A stretch of DNA of 37,487 nucleotides. It comes from CAZUFB01 sp964619775 (GTDB lineage Bacteria; Actinomycetota; Coriobacteriia; Coriobacteriales; UMGS124). Location of the stretch: positions 1 through 37,487 of the forward strand of contig CAZUFB010000015.1 of assembly GCA_964619775.1 (NCBI GenBank), in the 5' to 3' direction. Shown in pieces: positions 1 to 10,163 of the stretch. A program made the translations under genes and the position numbers. How positions within the stretch are numbered: position 1 is the first letter of the stretch; each line of letters starts with the position of its first letter. The notes below the pieces were generated by a model, which saw only the letters and a program-made list of their open reading frames with translations, ran no database searches and had not been told where the DNA came from.

Positions 1-253
1 GAGCAGCGAGCAGCCGCTCCCCCACAGCCCCCTCGCCGCGGCGAGGTGCTCGTAGGCAGTGTCGTCATGAGATGTGGAGCCAAAGTGAAAGGCGGCGTAT
101 CTGCAAAGAACCGGCGCGGGACGCTTCCATATTAGTCGCTTGTTTGAGAGCCCAGAAACGGTTGCGACACGACGCTTTTCGGCCGTTCGGCGGTCCGTGC
201 GGAGCAGAGGCCGGCCCCAAGCGCAACGACGCTCGGCATGTTTGCGGATTGCC
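1..253. other. Left edge, no confident gene
   Basis: No complete gene can be supported here. On the minus strand one frame is open from about position 200 to the window edge and reads plausibly near the end (..RYAAFHFGS..HDDTAYEHLAAARG..), so the 5' part of a leftward gene may run off the window. It has no clear ATG or ribosome binding site. No convincing terminator for the flavoprotein gene ending at 254 was seen. Confidence 0.3.
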
Positions 254-1036
254 CTAAGCGCGGCCTTGCAGCCAGCGCGCCAACTCCTCGCCGGCCGCGG
301 TGGCCCGCCCCTCGGTCGCGGCGTCGGCATCCGCAGGCTTGGGCGTTGCAGACCGGGACAGGGCGCGGTAGCCCACGCAGTCGTGCAAGGCACGCAGCTC
401 GAAGTCGGCCATGCGAAGCGACGAGCGGGCGCACGAGACGAGGGCGTCGTAGCCGAAGGGGTCGCCGCCGCTGCCGACGACAAACAGGTCGAGCGGCCTG
501 CGCTCCCCAGGCGGCAGAACGGGCCGCGTGCGCAGCAGGTAGCGTTGCGCCCACAGCGGCTGCATGCGGTCAAAGAAGGCCTTGAGCTGCGACGGCGGGC
601 CAGAAAAGTAGACGGGCGACACCAGGGCCAACCCGTCGGCGGCGTCGAGGCGCGCGCGCAGGGCGGCGCAGGGCGGGCGGCCCCCCGCCGCGGCCGCACG
701 TCGCTCGCCCGCGTCGAGCACGCAGGCGCCCGTGCTCTCGCAGGTGCCGCAGCCCGTGCATCCGGCAACCGCGAAGTCGGCGAGCAGCACGAGGTCCGCC
801 CGGCAGCCGGCGCGCCCGACGCCCCGCGCGATGCAGGCCGCAAGCGCCGCCGACGCCCCGTCGCGGCGCGGCGAACCCGCAAGGACGCACACGCAGGGGG
901 AGACGGGCTCGGCGGCCTCGGGGGCGGCAGCCGGGGCGTCCCCGTGCACGCCGCCGCCCGGACCGCCTGCCGCGCCGCGCAACGCGGCCTCGGGCGGACA
1001 CCCCTGCACCCCGCGCCCCCGCGCCCCCGCGCCCAC
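254..1036 (-). CDS. Flavodoxin-fold NAD(P)H oxidoreductase with iron-sulfur flavoprotein-type Cys motif
   Basis: Probable FMN-binding flavodoxin-fold reductase. After about 45 Ala/Gly/Pro-rich residues the fold begins with a strand and phosphate-binding loop (VLAGSPRRDGAS, about residues 51-62). It is followed by C93-x2-C96-x2-C99-x5-C105, the compact cysteine pattern of iron-sulfur flavoproteins and related flavodoxin-family reductases. A loop typical of the family follows (SPVYFSGPPSQLKAFFDR, about 140-157). The GTG start lies 6 bp beyond the tatD stop, so it is probably the last gene of a metG-tatD-flavoprotein transcript. The N-terminal extension is unusual; a start closer to residue 45 is possible, but no better ribosome binding site was identified. 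Substrate and electron partner are unknown. Whether the cysteines hold a [4Fe-4S] cluster is inference. Confidence 0.75.
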   Translation of the reverse strand: MGAGARGRGVQGCPPEAALRGAAGGPGGGVHGDAPAAAPEAAEPVSPCVCVLAGSPRRDGASAALAACIARGVGRAGCRADLVLLADFAVAGCTGCGTCESTGACVLDAGERRAAAAGGRPPCAALRARLDAADGLALVSPVYFSGPPSQLKAFFDRMQPLWAQRYLLRTRPVLPPGERRPLDLFVVGSGGDPFGYDALVSCARSSLRMADFELRALHDCVGYRALSRSATPKPADADAATEGRATAAGEELARWLQGRA

Positions 1037-1042
1037 GGTCGC

Positions 1043-2049
1043 CTACCGCGCGGCGGAAAGCGGGGCGGGGCGGTCGAACAGCCCGACCGCGCGCCCGTAG
1101 GCGTCGGCATAGAACCGCGCGGGATCCTCGCCCAGCCCCTCGGCGCGCAGGTCGGCCGCAAAACGCGCGGTCAGCGCCACGTGGGCGGGCTCGCAACGGG
1201 TGCCGCGTAGGGGTTCGGGCGCCATGTAGGGGGCGTCGGTCTCGGTGACCACGCCGCCTGCGGGCGCCTGGACGACGGCTGCGCGGGTGGGGTCGTTGCG
1301 CTTGAAGGTGAGCGCCCCGCCGACACCGAGCACGCAGCCCATCTCCTGGAAAGGCCGCGCATCGTCGGGCCCCAGGTCGAAGCAGTGGAGCACGGCGCCC
1401 GCCGCCGGCAGGCCCGTCTGCCGCATGATGAGGGCCGCGTCGGCATGCGCCTCGCGGATGTGCAGCGACAGCGGGGCGTTCAGCTCGCAGGCAAGCTCGA
1501 GCTGCTCGCAGAAGACCGCCCGCTGCACGTCGCGCGGCGAAAGGTCGTAGTGGTAGTCGAGGCCGATCTCGCCCACGCCGCAGCACAGCGGCTCGGCGAG
1601 CAGGGCGCGCATCGCCGCGCGGGCAGCGTCGTCGAACAGGCGGGCGTTGTGCGGGTGGCACCCCACAAGCAGGCGCACCCGCGGCGGGGCAGGCGCCTCG
1701 CCGAGCGCGTCGAGGACGCCTGCGGCACGCCAGGCGTCGAGGATGCGCGCGCAGCCGTCCTGCCAGCGGGCGAGGTCGGCCATGAGCGCGGCGGGGTCGG
1801 CCGCGTCGTCGGCGGGGTCGGCCACCGTCACCAGAAAGCGCACCCCCGCCACCGCGGCACGCGCCAGAGCGAACGCCGGGTCGATGTGGCGCAGCGAGGT
1901 GAGGTGGGTGTGGCTGTCGGCAACCGGGCCGTCCGCCGCGGGCAACGCCGCCGGCACGCCCTTCTTCATCGCAAAGAAGGCGTCGCGGGTGGGCGGATCG
2001 GGCATCGCGGGCGGCTCCTGCGCCCCGTCTGCAGCGGGGTGCGCCCCCT

Positions 2050-2056
<7 letters not shown>
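1043..2056 (-). CDS. tatD: TatD-family metal-dependent hydrolase (DNase)
   Basis: TatD-type amidohydrolase, a metal-dependent 3'-5' exonuclease/DNase family. Seen in order: the D-x-H-x-H metal motif (DSHTHL, about residues 47-52), GCHPHN, the Glu of GEIGLDY, the His of LHIREA, the His of LHCF, and the Asp of TETDAPY. Together these form the full metal site. The GTG start at 2056 overlaps the metG stop by 7 bases, indicating translational coupling. A later ATG at 2005 would remove 17 non-conserved residues. The metG-tatD order is a common Gram-positive arrangement. At 337 residues it is longer than the usual ~260, mostly through an N-terminal extension of about 45 residues and Ala-rich loops. 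Confidence 0.9.
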
Positions 2057-3702
<1,646 letters not shown>

Positions 3703-3879
3703 AGGTGAAGCCCTTTCCGAGACATGTCCTGACCGGCCGCGCGAGGCGATCCGGCGTTCGCACTGGCGTATCGTAGCATCTCGCGCAGGCGGGCCGGACG
3801 GGGCGGCGCCCGGCACCATACAAGCTGCGGCGCGCGCGGAGGGCCGCCGCGCGAGGCCGACGTGTGCAGGAGGCGTGCG

Positions 3880-3896
3880 GGTCCGGGCGCCGGACC
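3880..3896 (-). terminator. Short GC hairpin after rsmI
   Basis: A perfect inverted repeat (GGTCCGG, 3-base loop, CCGGACC) lies 8 bases past the rsmI stop. No T-run follows on the minus strand, so if it terminates transcription it does so weakly, or it only protects the transcript end. Confidence 0.3.
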
Positions 3897-3903
3897 GCCG
3901 CCT

Positions 3904-4842
3904 CTATCCCTCGTCCGAAGGCCCGCGGCCGTTCGAGATCTCGCAGACGCGGTCGTAAACCTCGCCGCGCGGCAGCCCGGCGCGCACGGCGAGCTCCTTG
4001 GCCAGGGCGCTCGCACGCTGGCCGGCGTCGAGGCCGGCGCGGATGGCGGCGTCGAGGTCGAACGCCCCTGCGGCCCCCTGCGGTCCGGCCGCGTCGAGGC
4101 CTGCGACCTGCAGGCGCCGCACGCGGGCCCGCTCCTCGGCGCCGGGTGAGTCCACGAGCAGCACCACCTCGCCCTTGAGGTCGCGGCGGGCGGCCACCTG
4201 CTCGGCCAGCTCGGGGGCGGGGGCGCGCAGCACCTCCTGGTGGAGCTTGGTGAGCTCGCGGCACAGCGCCGCGCGCCGCCCTGGAAACGCCCGCGCCACC
4301 GCCGCCAGCGAGCTGGCCGCGCGGTGGGGCGACTCGTAGAACGCGAGCACCGCCGGCAGCGCCGCCAAGCCCGCGAGCAGCCGGTCGCGCTCGGCGTCGC
4401 GCCGAGGCAGGAACCCGCCGAAGTAGAACGCCTCGCAGGCAAAGCCCGCCGCCGCGACGGCGCAGGTCACCGCCGAGGGCCCGGGCACCACGTCCACCGG
4501 TACGCCGGCCTGCAGGCACGCGTCCACGAGGCGCGCGCCGGGGTCGGCCACCGCGGGCATCCCCGCGTCGCTCACAAACGCCACGCGCTCGCCGCCCCGC
4601 ATGCGCTCCACGAGCTGCGGCGTGCGCCGCGCCATGACGTTCTCGTCGCAGCGCTCCAGGCGAGCCTCCACGCCGAAGGCGGCGAGCAGCCGGCCCGAGA
4701 CGCGGGTGTCCTCGGCGCACACGGTGTCGGCCGCGCGCAGGGCCTCCACCGCCCGCGGCGACAGGTCTCCCAGGTTGCCGATCGGCGTGCCCACCAGCGT
4801 CAGCCCTCCGCACGCCGCCTGCTCGCCGCCCCGCCCTCCCAT
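3904..4842 (-). CDS. rsmI: 16S rRNA 2'-O-methyltransferase RsmI
   Basis: RsmI uses S-adenosylmethionine to 2'-O-methylate C1402 of 16S rRNA. It belongs to the tetrapyrrole-methylase fold. Seen: the N-terminal LTLVGTPIGNLGDLSPRA, then AEDTR, FVSDAGMPAVADPG, VVPGPSAVTCAVAAAGF and FGGFLPR, all hallmark blocks of the family in order. The ATG at 4842 is chosen because GGGAGG sits about 8 bases upstream; the open frame before it is compositionally non-coding. At 312 residues it is slightly longer than the ~285 norm, with a C-terminal extension containing a helix-turn-helix-like RASALAKELA segment. The rsmI-metG-tatD order is conserved in many Gram-positive genomes. The gene is divergent from echA. 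Confidence 0.95.
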   Translation of the reverse strand: MGGRGGEQAACGGLTLVGTPIGNLGDLSPRAVEALRAADTVCAEDTRVSGRLLAAFGVEARLERCDENVMARRTPQLVERMRGGERVAFVSDAGMPAVADPGARLVDACLQAGVPVDVVPGPSAVTCAVAAAGFACEAFYFGGFLPRRDAERDRLLAGLAALPAVLAFYESPHRAASSLAAVARAFPGRRAALCRELTKLHQEVLRAPAPELAEQVAARRDLKGEVVLLVDSPGAEERARVRRLQVAGLDAAGPQGAAGAFDLDAAIRAGLDAGQRASALAKELAVRAGLPRGEVYDRVCEISNGRGPSDEG

Positions 4843-5158
4843 GTGCCGGCCTCCCGTCCGCCCCGCCGTCCGCCCCGCGCGCCCGCGCGGCAAGGGGCGG
4901 TTCCGCCCGCCCGGCACGGCCATTGTAGCCCGGGTCCCGGGCCGTCCCCGCACGTGCGCCCGCCGACAAATCGTCCCGCCTGGGTTTCCCCACAGCGCCC
5001 ACACACATAGAAGGTTGAAATCATGCTAATAAAAGCAAATCCGACGCCCGCACGGACGCCTGGTTTCCCCGTCGATGCACCCGGGGCCCCGGGCCCCGCC
5101 ACGCGCCTTGCGGGCCGAGTGGGTCGAGGCCGAGGTGTCGTCAAGGAGCGGAGGAATC
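4843..5158. other. Divergent rsmI/echA intergenic region
   Basis: About 316 bp without a gene, separating leftward rsmI from rightward echA. It holds an AT-rich island around 5012-5041, unusual in this GC-rich DNA and a likely promoter site, although no clean -35/-10 pair is visible on either strand. Two perfect 7-bp dyads with one-base centres occur (GCCCGGG-T-CCCGGGC at 4928-4942; GGGGCCC-C-GGGCCCC at 5083-5097). A near-identical direct repeat, CGCCTGG(G)TTTCCCC, occurs at 4977-4991 and 5057-5070. The dyads could be chance in such GC-rich DNA. Two ribosome-binding-like runs (AAGGAG at 5143-5148, GGAGG at 5150-5154) precede the echA GTG. Confidence 0.45.
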
Positions 5159-7156
5159 GTGGGCATCATAGGGTTTCTCATCGCCTTCCCGTTGGTCGCC
5201 GCGGCGCTATGCCTGATAGCGCCCAACAGGAGGGTTCGCGAGATCGTCGTATACGTGGCCGCCGCGTGCATAGGGGTCGCGAGCATCGTGCTCGCAAGCA
5301 ACCACCTCGTGGGCGGCTCCACCTACTACCCCGTTTCTCCCCACTGGGTGAACTGGGTCTGCCTGGTCGTCGACCTGGCGCTGTCGGCCTACATCATGTG
5401 GCGCGCCCTCAGCGCGCGGCGCAGGGGGGTCTTCGCCCTCGCCTGCCTGCAGGCGCTGCTCGTGTGCGTGCTCGAGTTCGGCGTGGCCAGCGGCATCGAG
5501 GTGCGCAACGCGGTCTACATCGACGCGCTGAGCTCCATCATGGTTCTCGTCGTCGGCATCGTCGGCAGCGGCATCTGCGTTTACGCCGTGGGCTACATGC
5601 GCGACTTCCAGCACCACCAAGACGAGCTCGCCGCGCGCGGCGAGGAGGCCGCGCCCGACCGCCAGAACATCTTCTTCGCCGTGATGTTCGCGTTTTTGGC
5701 CGCCATGTTCGGCATCGTGCTGTTCAACCACATGATGTGGATGCTCACGATGTGGGAGGTCACCACGGTCTGCTCGTTCTTCCTCATCGGCTACACGCGG
5801 ACCCGCGAAGCCACGGCCAACTCCTTTCGCCAGATCTGGATGAACCTGCTGGGCGGCATCGCCTTCACGCTCGCCCTCATCTACATGGGCTCCACGGTGG
5901 GCGTTCTCGAGCTTGACCGCTTCGTGAACATCGGCCTCATCAGCCCGAGCTTCGCGATGCTGCCGCTGGGGCTGCTCGCCTTCGCCGCGCTCACCAAGGC
6001 GGCCCAGATGCCGTTCCACACCTGGCTGCTCGGCGCGATGGTGGCCCCCACGCCCACCAGCGCCCTGCTCCACTCGTCGACGATGGTGAAGGCCGGCGTG
6101 TTTCTGCTCATCCGCCTCTCCCCGCTCATGGGGACGTTCGTTTCGGGCAACGTCAACTCGAGCCTCAACCCGGTCGCCATCGCCGTGATGCTCGTGGGCG
6201 GCACCACGTTCGTGCTCTGCTCCGTCATCGCCGTCACCCAGAGCAACGCCAAGCGCGTGCTCGCCTACTCCACGGTCGCCAACCTGGGCCTCATCGTGGC
6301 CTGCACCGGCATCGGCACCGCGGCGGCGGTGTGGGCGGCCGTTTTCCTGCTCGTGTTCCACGCGGCCGCCAAGTCGCTGCTCTTCCTGGGCGTGGGCACC
6401 GCCGAGCACCACATCGGCAGCCGCGACATAGAGAGCATGGACGCGCTGGTGTCGCGCATGCCGCGCCTGGCCTGCCTCATGGCGCTGGGCATCTGCGGCA
6501 TGTTCGTCGCACCGTTCGGCATGCTCGTGTCCAAGTGGGCGGCCCTGGGCGCGTTCGTCGACTCGGGGCTGCTCCTGCTCGTGGTGATGCTGGGCTTCGG
6601 CAGCGCGGCGACGTTCTTCTTCTGGGCCAAGTGGCTCGGCAAGATCATGTGCAACGTGCGCGGCAGGGACTCCCTCGAGGGCACCGTCCACAACGCCGAG
6701 TGGGCGTCGCTGGGCATCATGGCGGCGCTCGTCATCCTGCTCGCCGTCTTCTTGCCGTTCGTCTCCGAGACCGTCGTCAGCCCCTACGTCGCGCGCCTCG
6801 TGGGCGGCGAGCTGCAGTCGCCCTCGACGGGCGACCTGGCGCTCATGGGCGTCATGGCGCTCGCCATCGTGGCGATCCCGGCGGCGGTGGCCGTCAAGGT
6901 GAAGTCCGACCACGCCGAGGACCGCGGCGCCCACCAGGTCAACCTGGGCGGCGTGGCGCTGTCGGACACCACGTTCTCCGGATCGCTGAGCGGCGAGGTC
7001 GCCTACGCCCAGCGCAACTGGTACATGGAGCAGCTGTTCGACGAGGCCAAGATCAGCCGCTGGGGCGGCCTCGCATGCCTCCTTATCGCCCTGGCCGGCA
7101 TCGCGTGCGCCACGGGCATGAGCTACCTGTCGTTCTTCGTGGGGAGCGTGATCTAG
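5159..7156 (+). CDS. echA: Ech-type hydrogenase antiporter-like membrane subunit (NuoL/HyfB-like)
   Basis: Large integral membrane subunit of a group 4 [NiFe] hydrogenase, homologous to complex I NuoL and Mrp antiporter subunits; it should carry ion translocation. The 665-residue protein is almost wholly hydrophobic helices. Conserved elements: W-E-V-T-T-V-C-S-F (Glu200, the key charged residue of this family), LTKAAQMPFHTWL with Lys280, APTPTSALLHSSTMVKAG, and KRVLAYSTVANLGLI. The start is GTG at 5159, preceded by tandem purine-rich ribosome binding sites; an upstream in-frame ATG at 5075 lacks one. The stop abuts the echB ATG. First gene of the six-gene echABCDEF operon. The ion (H+ or Na+) cannot be told from sequence. 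Confidence 0.93.
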   Translation: MGIIGFLIAFPLVAAALCLIAPNRRVREIVVYVAAACIGVASIVLASNHLVGGSTYYPVSPHWVNWVCLVVDLALSAYIMWRALSARRRGVFALACLQALLVCVLEFGVASGIEVRNAVYIDALSSIMVLVVGIVGSGICVYAVGYMRDFQHHQDELAARGEEAAPDRQNIFFAVMFAFLAAMFGIVLFNHMMWMLTMWEVTTVCSFFLIGYTRTREATANSFRQIWMNLLGGIAFTLALIYMGSTVGVLELDRFVNIGLISPSFAMLPLGLLAFAALTKAAQMPFHTWLLGAMVAPTPTSALLHSSTMVKAGVFLLIRLSPLMGTFVSGNVNSSLNPVAIAVMLVGGTTFVLCSVIAVTQSNAKRVLAYSTVANLGLIVACTGIGTAAAVWAAVFLLVFHAAAKSLLFLGVGTAEHHIGSRDIESMDALVSRMPRLACLMALGICGMFVAPFGMLVSKWAALGAFVDSGLLLLVVMLGFGSAATFFFWAKWLGKIMCNVRGRDSLEGTVHNAEWASLGIMAALVILLAVFLPFVSETVVSPYVARLVGGELQSPSTGDLALMGVMALAIVAIPAAVAVKVKSDHAEDRGAHQVNLGGVALSDTTFSGSLSGEVAYAQRNWYMEQLFDEAKISRWGGLACLLIALAGIACATGMSYLSFFVGSVI

Positions 7157-8047
7157 ATGAGCGCACTGAGTATCGTGCTCGCCATTCTGTTCGTCGTGCT
7201 GGGCGGCGCGCTCGGCTGCCTGTTGCAGGGCGCCGACCGCATCGTGTCGGCCCGCATGCAGGGCCGCAAGGGCCCGAGCCTCTGGCAACCCTACTACGAC
7301 GTGCGCAAGCTGCTTGAGAAGGACCCCAAGGGTTCCGCGCCCCTCACGACCATGCTCACCGGCCTGTCGCTCGCGTGCGTCGTGGTGGCCGGGGCGGTCT
7401 TCTTCGCGGGAGGCAACTTCCTACTCGTCGTGTTCACCGTCACGCTGTCGAGCCTGCTGTTCATCCTGGCGGCCTACCTCGACCCCTCGCCGTTCGCCCA
7501 GATCGGCGCCCAGCGCGAAATCCTGCAGGTGATGAGCTACGAGCCGATGGTGCTCTTCGTGGCCGTGGGCATCTACCTGTCGACCGGCTCGTTCGAGGTC
7601 CAGGCGCTGTTCGACCAGGGCACCTCGCTCGTGGTGTGGCAGCCGCTTATCTTCCTGGGCTTCCTGTTCGTGCTGACCATCAAGCTGCGCAAGTCGCCTT
7701 TCGACCTGTCGATGGCCCACCATGCCCACCAGGAGCTGGTGCGCGGAGCCACGACCGAGATGAGCGGGCGCACCCTCGCGTTCGTCGAGGTGACCCACTG
7801 GTACGAGAACGTCCTGTTCCTAGGCTGGGTCGGCATGTTCCTCGTCAACGGCAACCCGTTGTCGGTGCTGCTCGCCGTGGTGGTGGCCGCCGTCGTATGG
7901 CTGTTCGAGATCTGGACCGACAACAACTTCGCCCGCGTCAAGTGGCAGGTCATGCTCAAGGGCGCCTGGGGCGTGGCCTTGGTCGCCGGTATCGTCAACT
8001 TCGCCGTCTTCTACTTTGTGGACAGCGGCGGAATCGTCGTCTTCTAG
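7157..8047 (+). CDS. echB: Ech-type hydrogenase membrane subunit (NuoH/HycD-like)
   Basis: Membrane subunit homologous to complex I NuoH and HycD. It links the antiporter-like subunit to the soluble hydrogenase arm. Seen: the family block QGRKGPSLWQPYYDVRKLLEKD near residues 35-56, acidic residues in the loop SPFAQIGAQREILQVMSYEP, and RKSPFDLSMAHHAHQELVRG, all characteristic of this family, with about eight hydrophobic helices between them. The ATG follows the echA stop with no gap, so the two are co-translated. At 296 residues it has the usual family length. Second gene of the ech operon. Confidence 0.93.
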   Translation: MSALSIVLAILFVVLGGALGCLLQGADRIVSARMQGRKGPSLWQPYYDVRKLLEKDPKGSAPLTTMLTGLSLACVVVAGAVFFAGGNFLLVVFTVTLSSLLFILAAYLDPSPFAQIGAQREILQVMSYEPMVLFVAVGIYLSTGSFEVQALFDQGTSLVVWQPLIFLGFLFVLTIKLRKSPFDLSMAHHAHQELVRGATTEMSGRTLAFVEVTHWYENVLFLGWVGMFLVNGNPLSVLLAVVVAAVVWLFEIWTDNNFARVKWQVMLKGAWGVALVAGIVNFAVFYFVDSGGIVVF

Positions 8048-8058
8048 GAGGGGACCAC

Positions 8059-8658
8059 ATGTCGTTCGCAAGCAAGTCCCCGTGGCTCATCCACTACGAC
8101 GCGGCCAGCTGCAACGGCTGCGACATCGAGGTTCTGGCGTGCCTGACCCCGCTGTACGACGTGGAGCGCTTCGGCATCATCAACACGGGCAACCCCCGCC
8201 ACGCCGACGTCTTTCTGGTGACCGGGTCGGTCAACGAGCAGGCGGCCGGCGTCATCAGGCAGATCTACGACCAGATGGTCGAGCCCAAGGTGGTCGTCGC
8301 CGTGGGCATCTGCGCATGCTCGGGCGGCATCTTCCACGACTGCTACAACGTGGCCGGCGGCATCGACAAGGTCATCCCCGTCGACGTGTACGTGCCCGGC
8401 TGCGCAGCCCGTCCGCAGGCCATCATCGACGGCGTGGTGAAGGGCCTCTCCGTCCTCGAGGAGAAACGCGAGGCGCTCGCCGCCGGCATCCCCGTGCCCA
8501 AGGGCACGATGCGCTCCGCCGACGAGGAGGTGCGCCGGGTGAACGCGGGGCACGGAGACGCCGCGTTGGCGGATGCCGGCGGCGAGACGGCCCCCGCCGA
8601 GGAGGCTCCGCAGCCCGCATCCGCATCGACCGACGACGCCGAGGAGGCCGTCCGATGA
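8059..8658 (+). CDS. echC: Ech-type [NiFe] hydrogenase small subunit (NuoB/HycG-like)
   Basis: Small subunit holding the proximal [4Fe-4S] cluster that passes electrons to the NiFe site. Ligand cysteines are C18 and C21 (SCNGCDIE), C85 (GICACSGG) and C115 (VPGCAARPQAI), matching the NuoB/EchC pattern. The start follows a strong AGGAGGGG site 12 bp after the echB stop. Residues from about 152 to 199 form an Ala/Glu/Pro-rich tail not expected of the fold. The last codon overlaps the echD start (ATGA). Third gene of the ech operon. Confidence 0.95.
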   Translation: MSFASKSPWLIHYDAASCNGCDIEVLACLTPLYDVERFGIINTGNPRHADVFLVTGSVNEQAAGVIRQIYDQMVEPKVVVAVGICACSGGIFHDCYNVAGGIDKVIPVDVYVPGCAARPQAIIDGVVKGLSVLEEKREALAAGIPVPKGTMRSADEEVRRVNAGHGDAALADAGGETAPAEEAPQPASASTDDAEEAVR

Positions 8659-9053
8659 ACACCCCCCAGTTCGTCAACACCCCGCTCGACGATCTGCTCG
8701 CACGTGCGGGCGAGTTCAAAGCCAAAGGTTGGCGCTTCGTGCAGTGCTGCGCCACCCGCAACGGAGAAGGCCGGTTCGAGCTGCTGTACACCTTCTGCGA
8801 CGACGCGACCAACGAGATCGCCAACCTGCGCCTCGCCGTGTCCTCCAACGACCAGGTGCCCAGCGTGGGGTCGCTGTTCCCCAGCGCCTTCATGTTCGAG
8901 AACGAGATGCACGACCTCTTCGACATCGACGTCGTGGGCATCACACTCGATTATCGCGGCGGGTTCTACCACCTGCACATCCCCACCCCGATGGCGAAGG
9001 GCGAGCCGCGCCCTGCCAAGAAGGCCGCCAAGGCCCCAGGACAGGAGGCGTAA
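8655..9053 (+). CDS. echD: Ech-type hydrogenase subunit (NuoC/HycE N-terminal-like)
   Basis: A 132-residue subunit homologous to complex I NuoC (30 kDa). It is an assembly subunit of the soluble arm and carries no cofactor of its own. The signature is the acidic FMFENEMHDLFDIDVVGITLDYRGGFYHLHIP block near residues 80-112, with an upstream beta-sheet segment (GWRFVQCCATRN..RFELLYTFCDD). The ATG overlaps the echC stop by four bases, giving translational coupling. It ends in a short Lys/Ala-rich tail. Fourth gene of the ech operon. Confidence 0.92.
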   Translation: MNTPQFVNTPLDDLLARAGEFKAKGWRFVQCCATRNGEGRFELLYTFCDDATNEIANLRLAVSSNDQVPSVGSLFPSAFMFENEMHDLFDIDVVGITLDYRGGFYHLHIPTPMAKGEPRPAKKAAKAPGQEA

Positions 9054-9058
9054 GCGCG

Positions 9059-10147
9059 ATGGCAGAGAAGACCATCATCCCCTTCGGCCCGCAGCACCCC
9101 GTGCTGCCCGAGCCGGTGCACCTCGACCTGGTGCTTGAGGACGAGACCGTGGTGGAGGCCATCCCGCAAGTCGGCTTTGTGCACCGCGGCCTCGAAAAGC
9201 TCGTGGAGAAGCGCGACTATCAGCGCTTCGTGTTCGTCGCCGAGCGCGTGTGCGGCATCTGCAGCTTTGGCCACTCCGCCGGCTACAGCCAGGCCATCGA
9301 GCAGCTCATGGGCATCGAGGTACCCCGGCGCGCCGAGTACCTGCGCGGCATCTGGCATGAGCTGTCGCGCATCCACAGCCACCTGCTGTGGCTCGGCCTG
9401 GCCGCCGACGCCATGGGGTTCGAGAGCCTCTTTATGCACAGCTGGCGCCTGCGCGAGCGCGTGCTCGAGATCTTCGAAAAGACCACCGGCGGCCGCGTCA
9501 TCCTCTCGGTGTGCACACCGGGAGGCGTGTTCAAGGACATCGAGAACACCGAGCTGCACGCCATCAGCGGCGTGCTCGCAAGCCTGCGCTCCGACTACGA
9601 CCAGATTGCCGACACTTTCCTGGAGGACGACTCGGTCAGGAGCCGTCTAGTGGGCGTCGGCGTGCTCAGCGCCGACATGGCACGCGAGTACGGCTGCGTG
9701 GGCCCCTTTGCCCGCGCAAGCGGCGTGCGCGCCGACGTGCGCCTGGCCGGCGACGGCGCCTACGGCGAGCTGATGGACTTCGAGCCGATCCTGGCCACCG
9801 AGGGCGACTGCTACGCGCGCTGCAAGGTGCGCGTGCAGGAGGTGCGCCAGTCGATCGACATCATCAACGAGCTCATCGGGCGTATCCCCGACGGCGAGGT
9901 GCGCGTTCCGATAAAAGGCAACCCCGAAGACGGCTCGACGAGCATCGCCCGCATGGAGCAGCCCCGCGGCGAGGCGTTCTACTACGTCAAGGGCAACGGC
10001 ACCAAGTACCTCGAACGGTTCCGCGTGAGAACCCCCACCTCGGCCAACATCCCCGGCATGGTGGGCGCCATCGCAGGGTGCGACTTGGCCGACGTCGCCA
10101 ACATCATCCTGACCATCGACCCCTGCATCAGCTGCAGCGAGCGCTAA
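9059..10147 (+). CDS. echE: Ech-type [NiFe] hydrogenase large (catalytic) subunit (NuoD/HycE-like)
   Basis: Catalytic subunit that binds the NiFe(CN)2CO centre; reversibly reduces protons to H2. Both nickel-binding pairs are present: C65 and C68 in RVCGICSFGHS near the N terminus, and C356 and C359 in DPCISC at the C terminus. This separates a true hydrogenase from complex I NuoD, which lacks them. The 362-residue protein ends three residues after the last cysteine, so there is no cleavable C-terminal peptide of the kind found in HycE-type subunits. AGGAGG lies 10 bases before the ATG. Fifth gene of the ech operon. No hyp maturation genes lie in the window. Confidence 0.96.
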   Translation: MAEKTIIPFGPQHPVLPEPVHLDLVLEDETVVEAIPQVGFVHRGLEKLVEKRDYQRFVFVAERVCGICSFGHSAGYSQAIEQLMGIEVPRRAEYLRGIWHELSRIHSHLLWLGLAADAMGFESLFMHSWRLRERVLEIFEKTTGGRVILSVCTPGGVFKDIENTELHAISGVLASLRSDYDQIADTFLEDDSVRSRLVGVGVLSADMAREYGCVGPFARASGVRADVRLAGDGAYGELMDFEPILATEGDCYARCKVRVQEVRQSIDIINELIGRIPDGEVRVPIKGNPEDGSTSIARMEQPRGEAFYYVKGNGTKYLERFRVRTPTSANIPGMVGAIAGCDLADVANIILTIDPCISCSER

Positions 10148-10163
10148 GGAGGAGGTTGCAAGC

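Noticed and set aside
4977..5080. Riboswitch-like GGGGAAACC segments on the minus strand upstream of rsmI
   Set aside because: No surrounding conserved cobalamin-type elements could be found; treated only as a direct repeat.
5207..7288. 693-codon open frame on the minus strand opposite echA
   Set aside because: It is His/Arg/Glu-rich sequence typical of the complement of a membrane-protein gene; echA is unambiguous.
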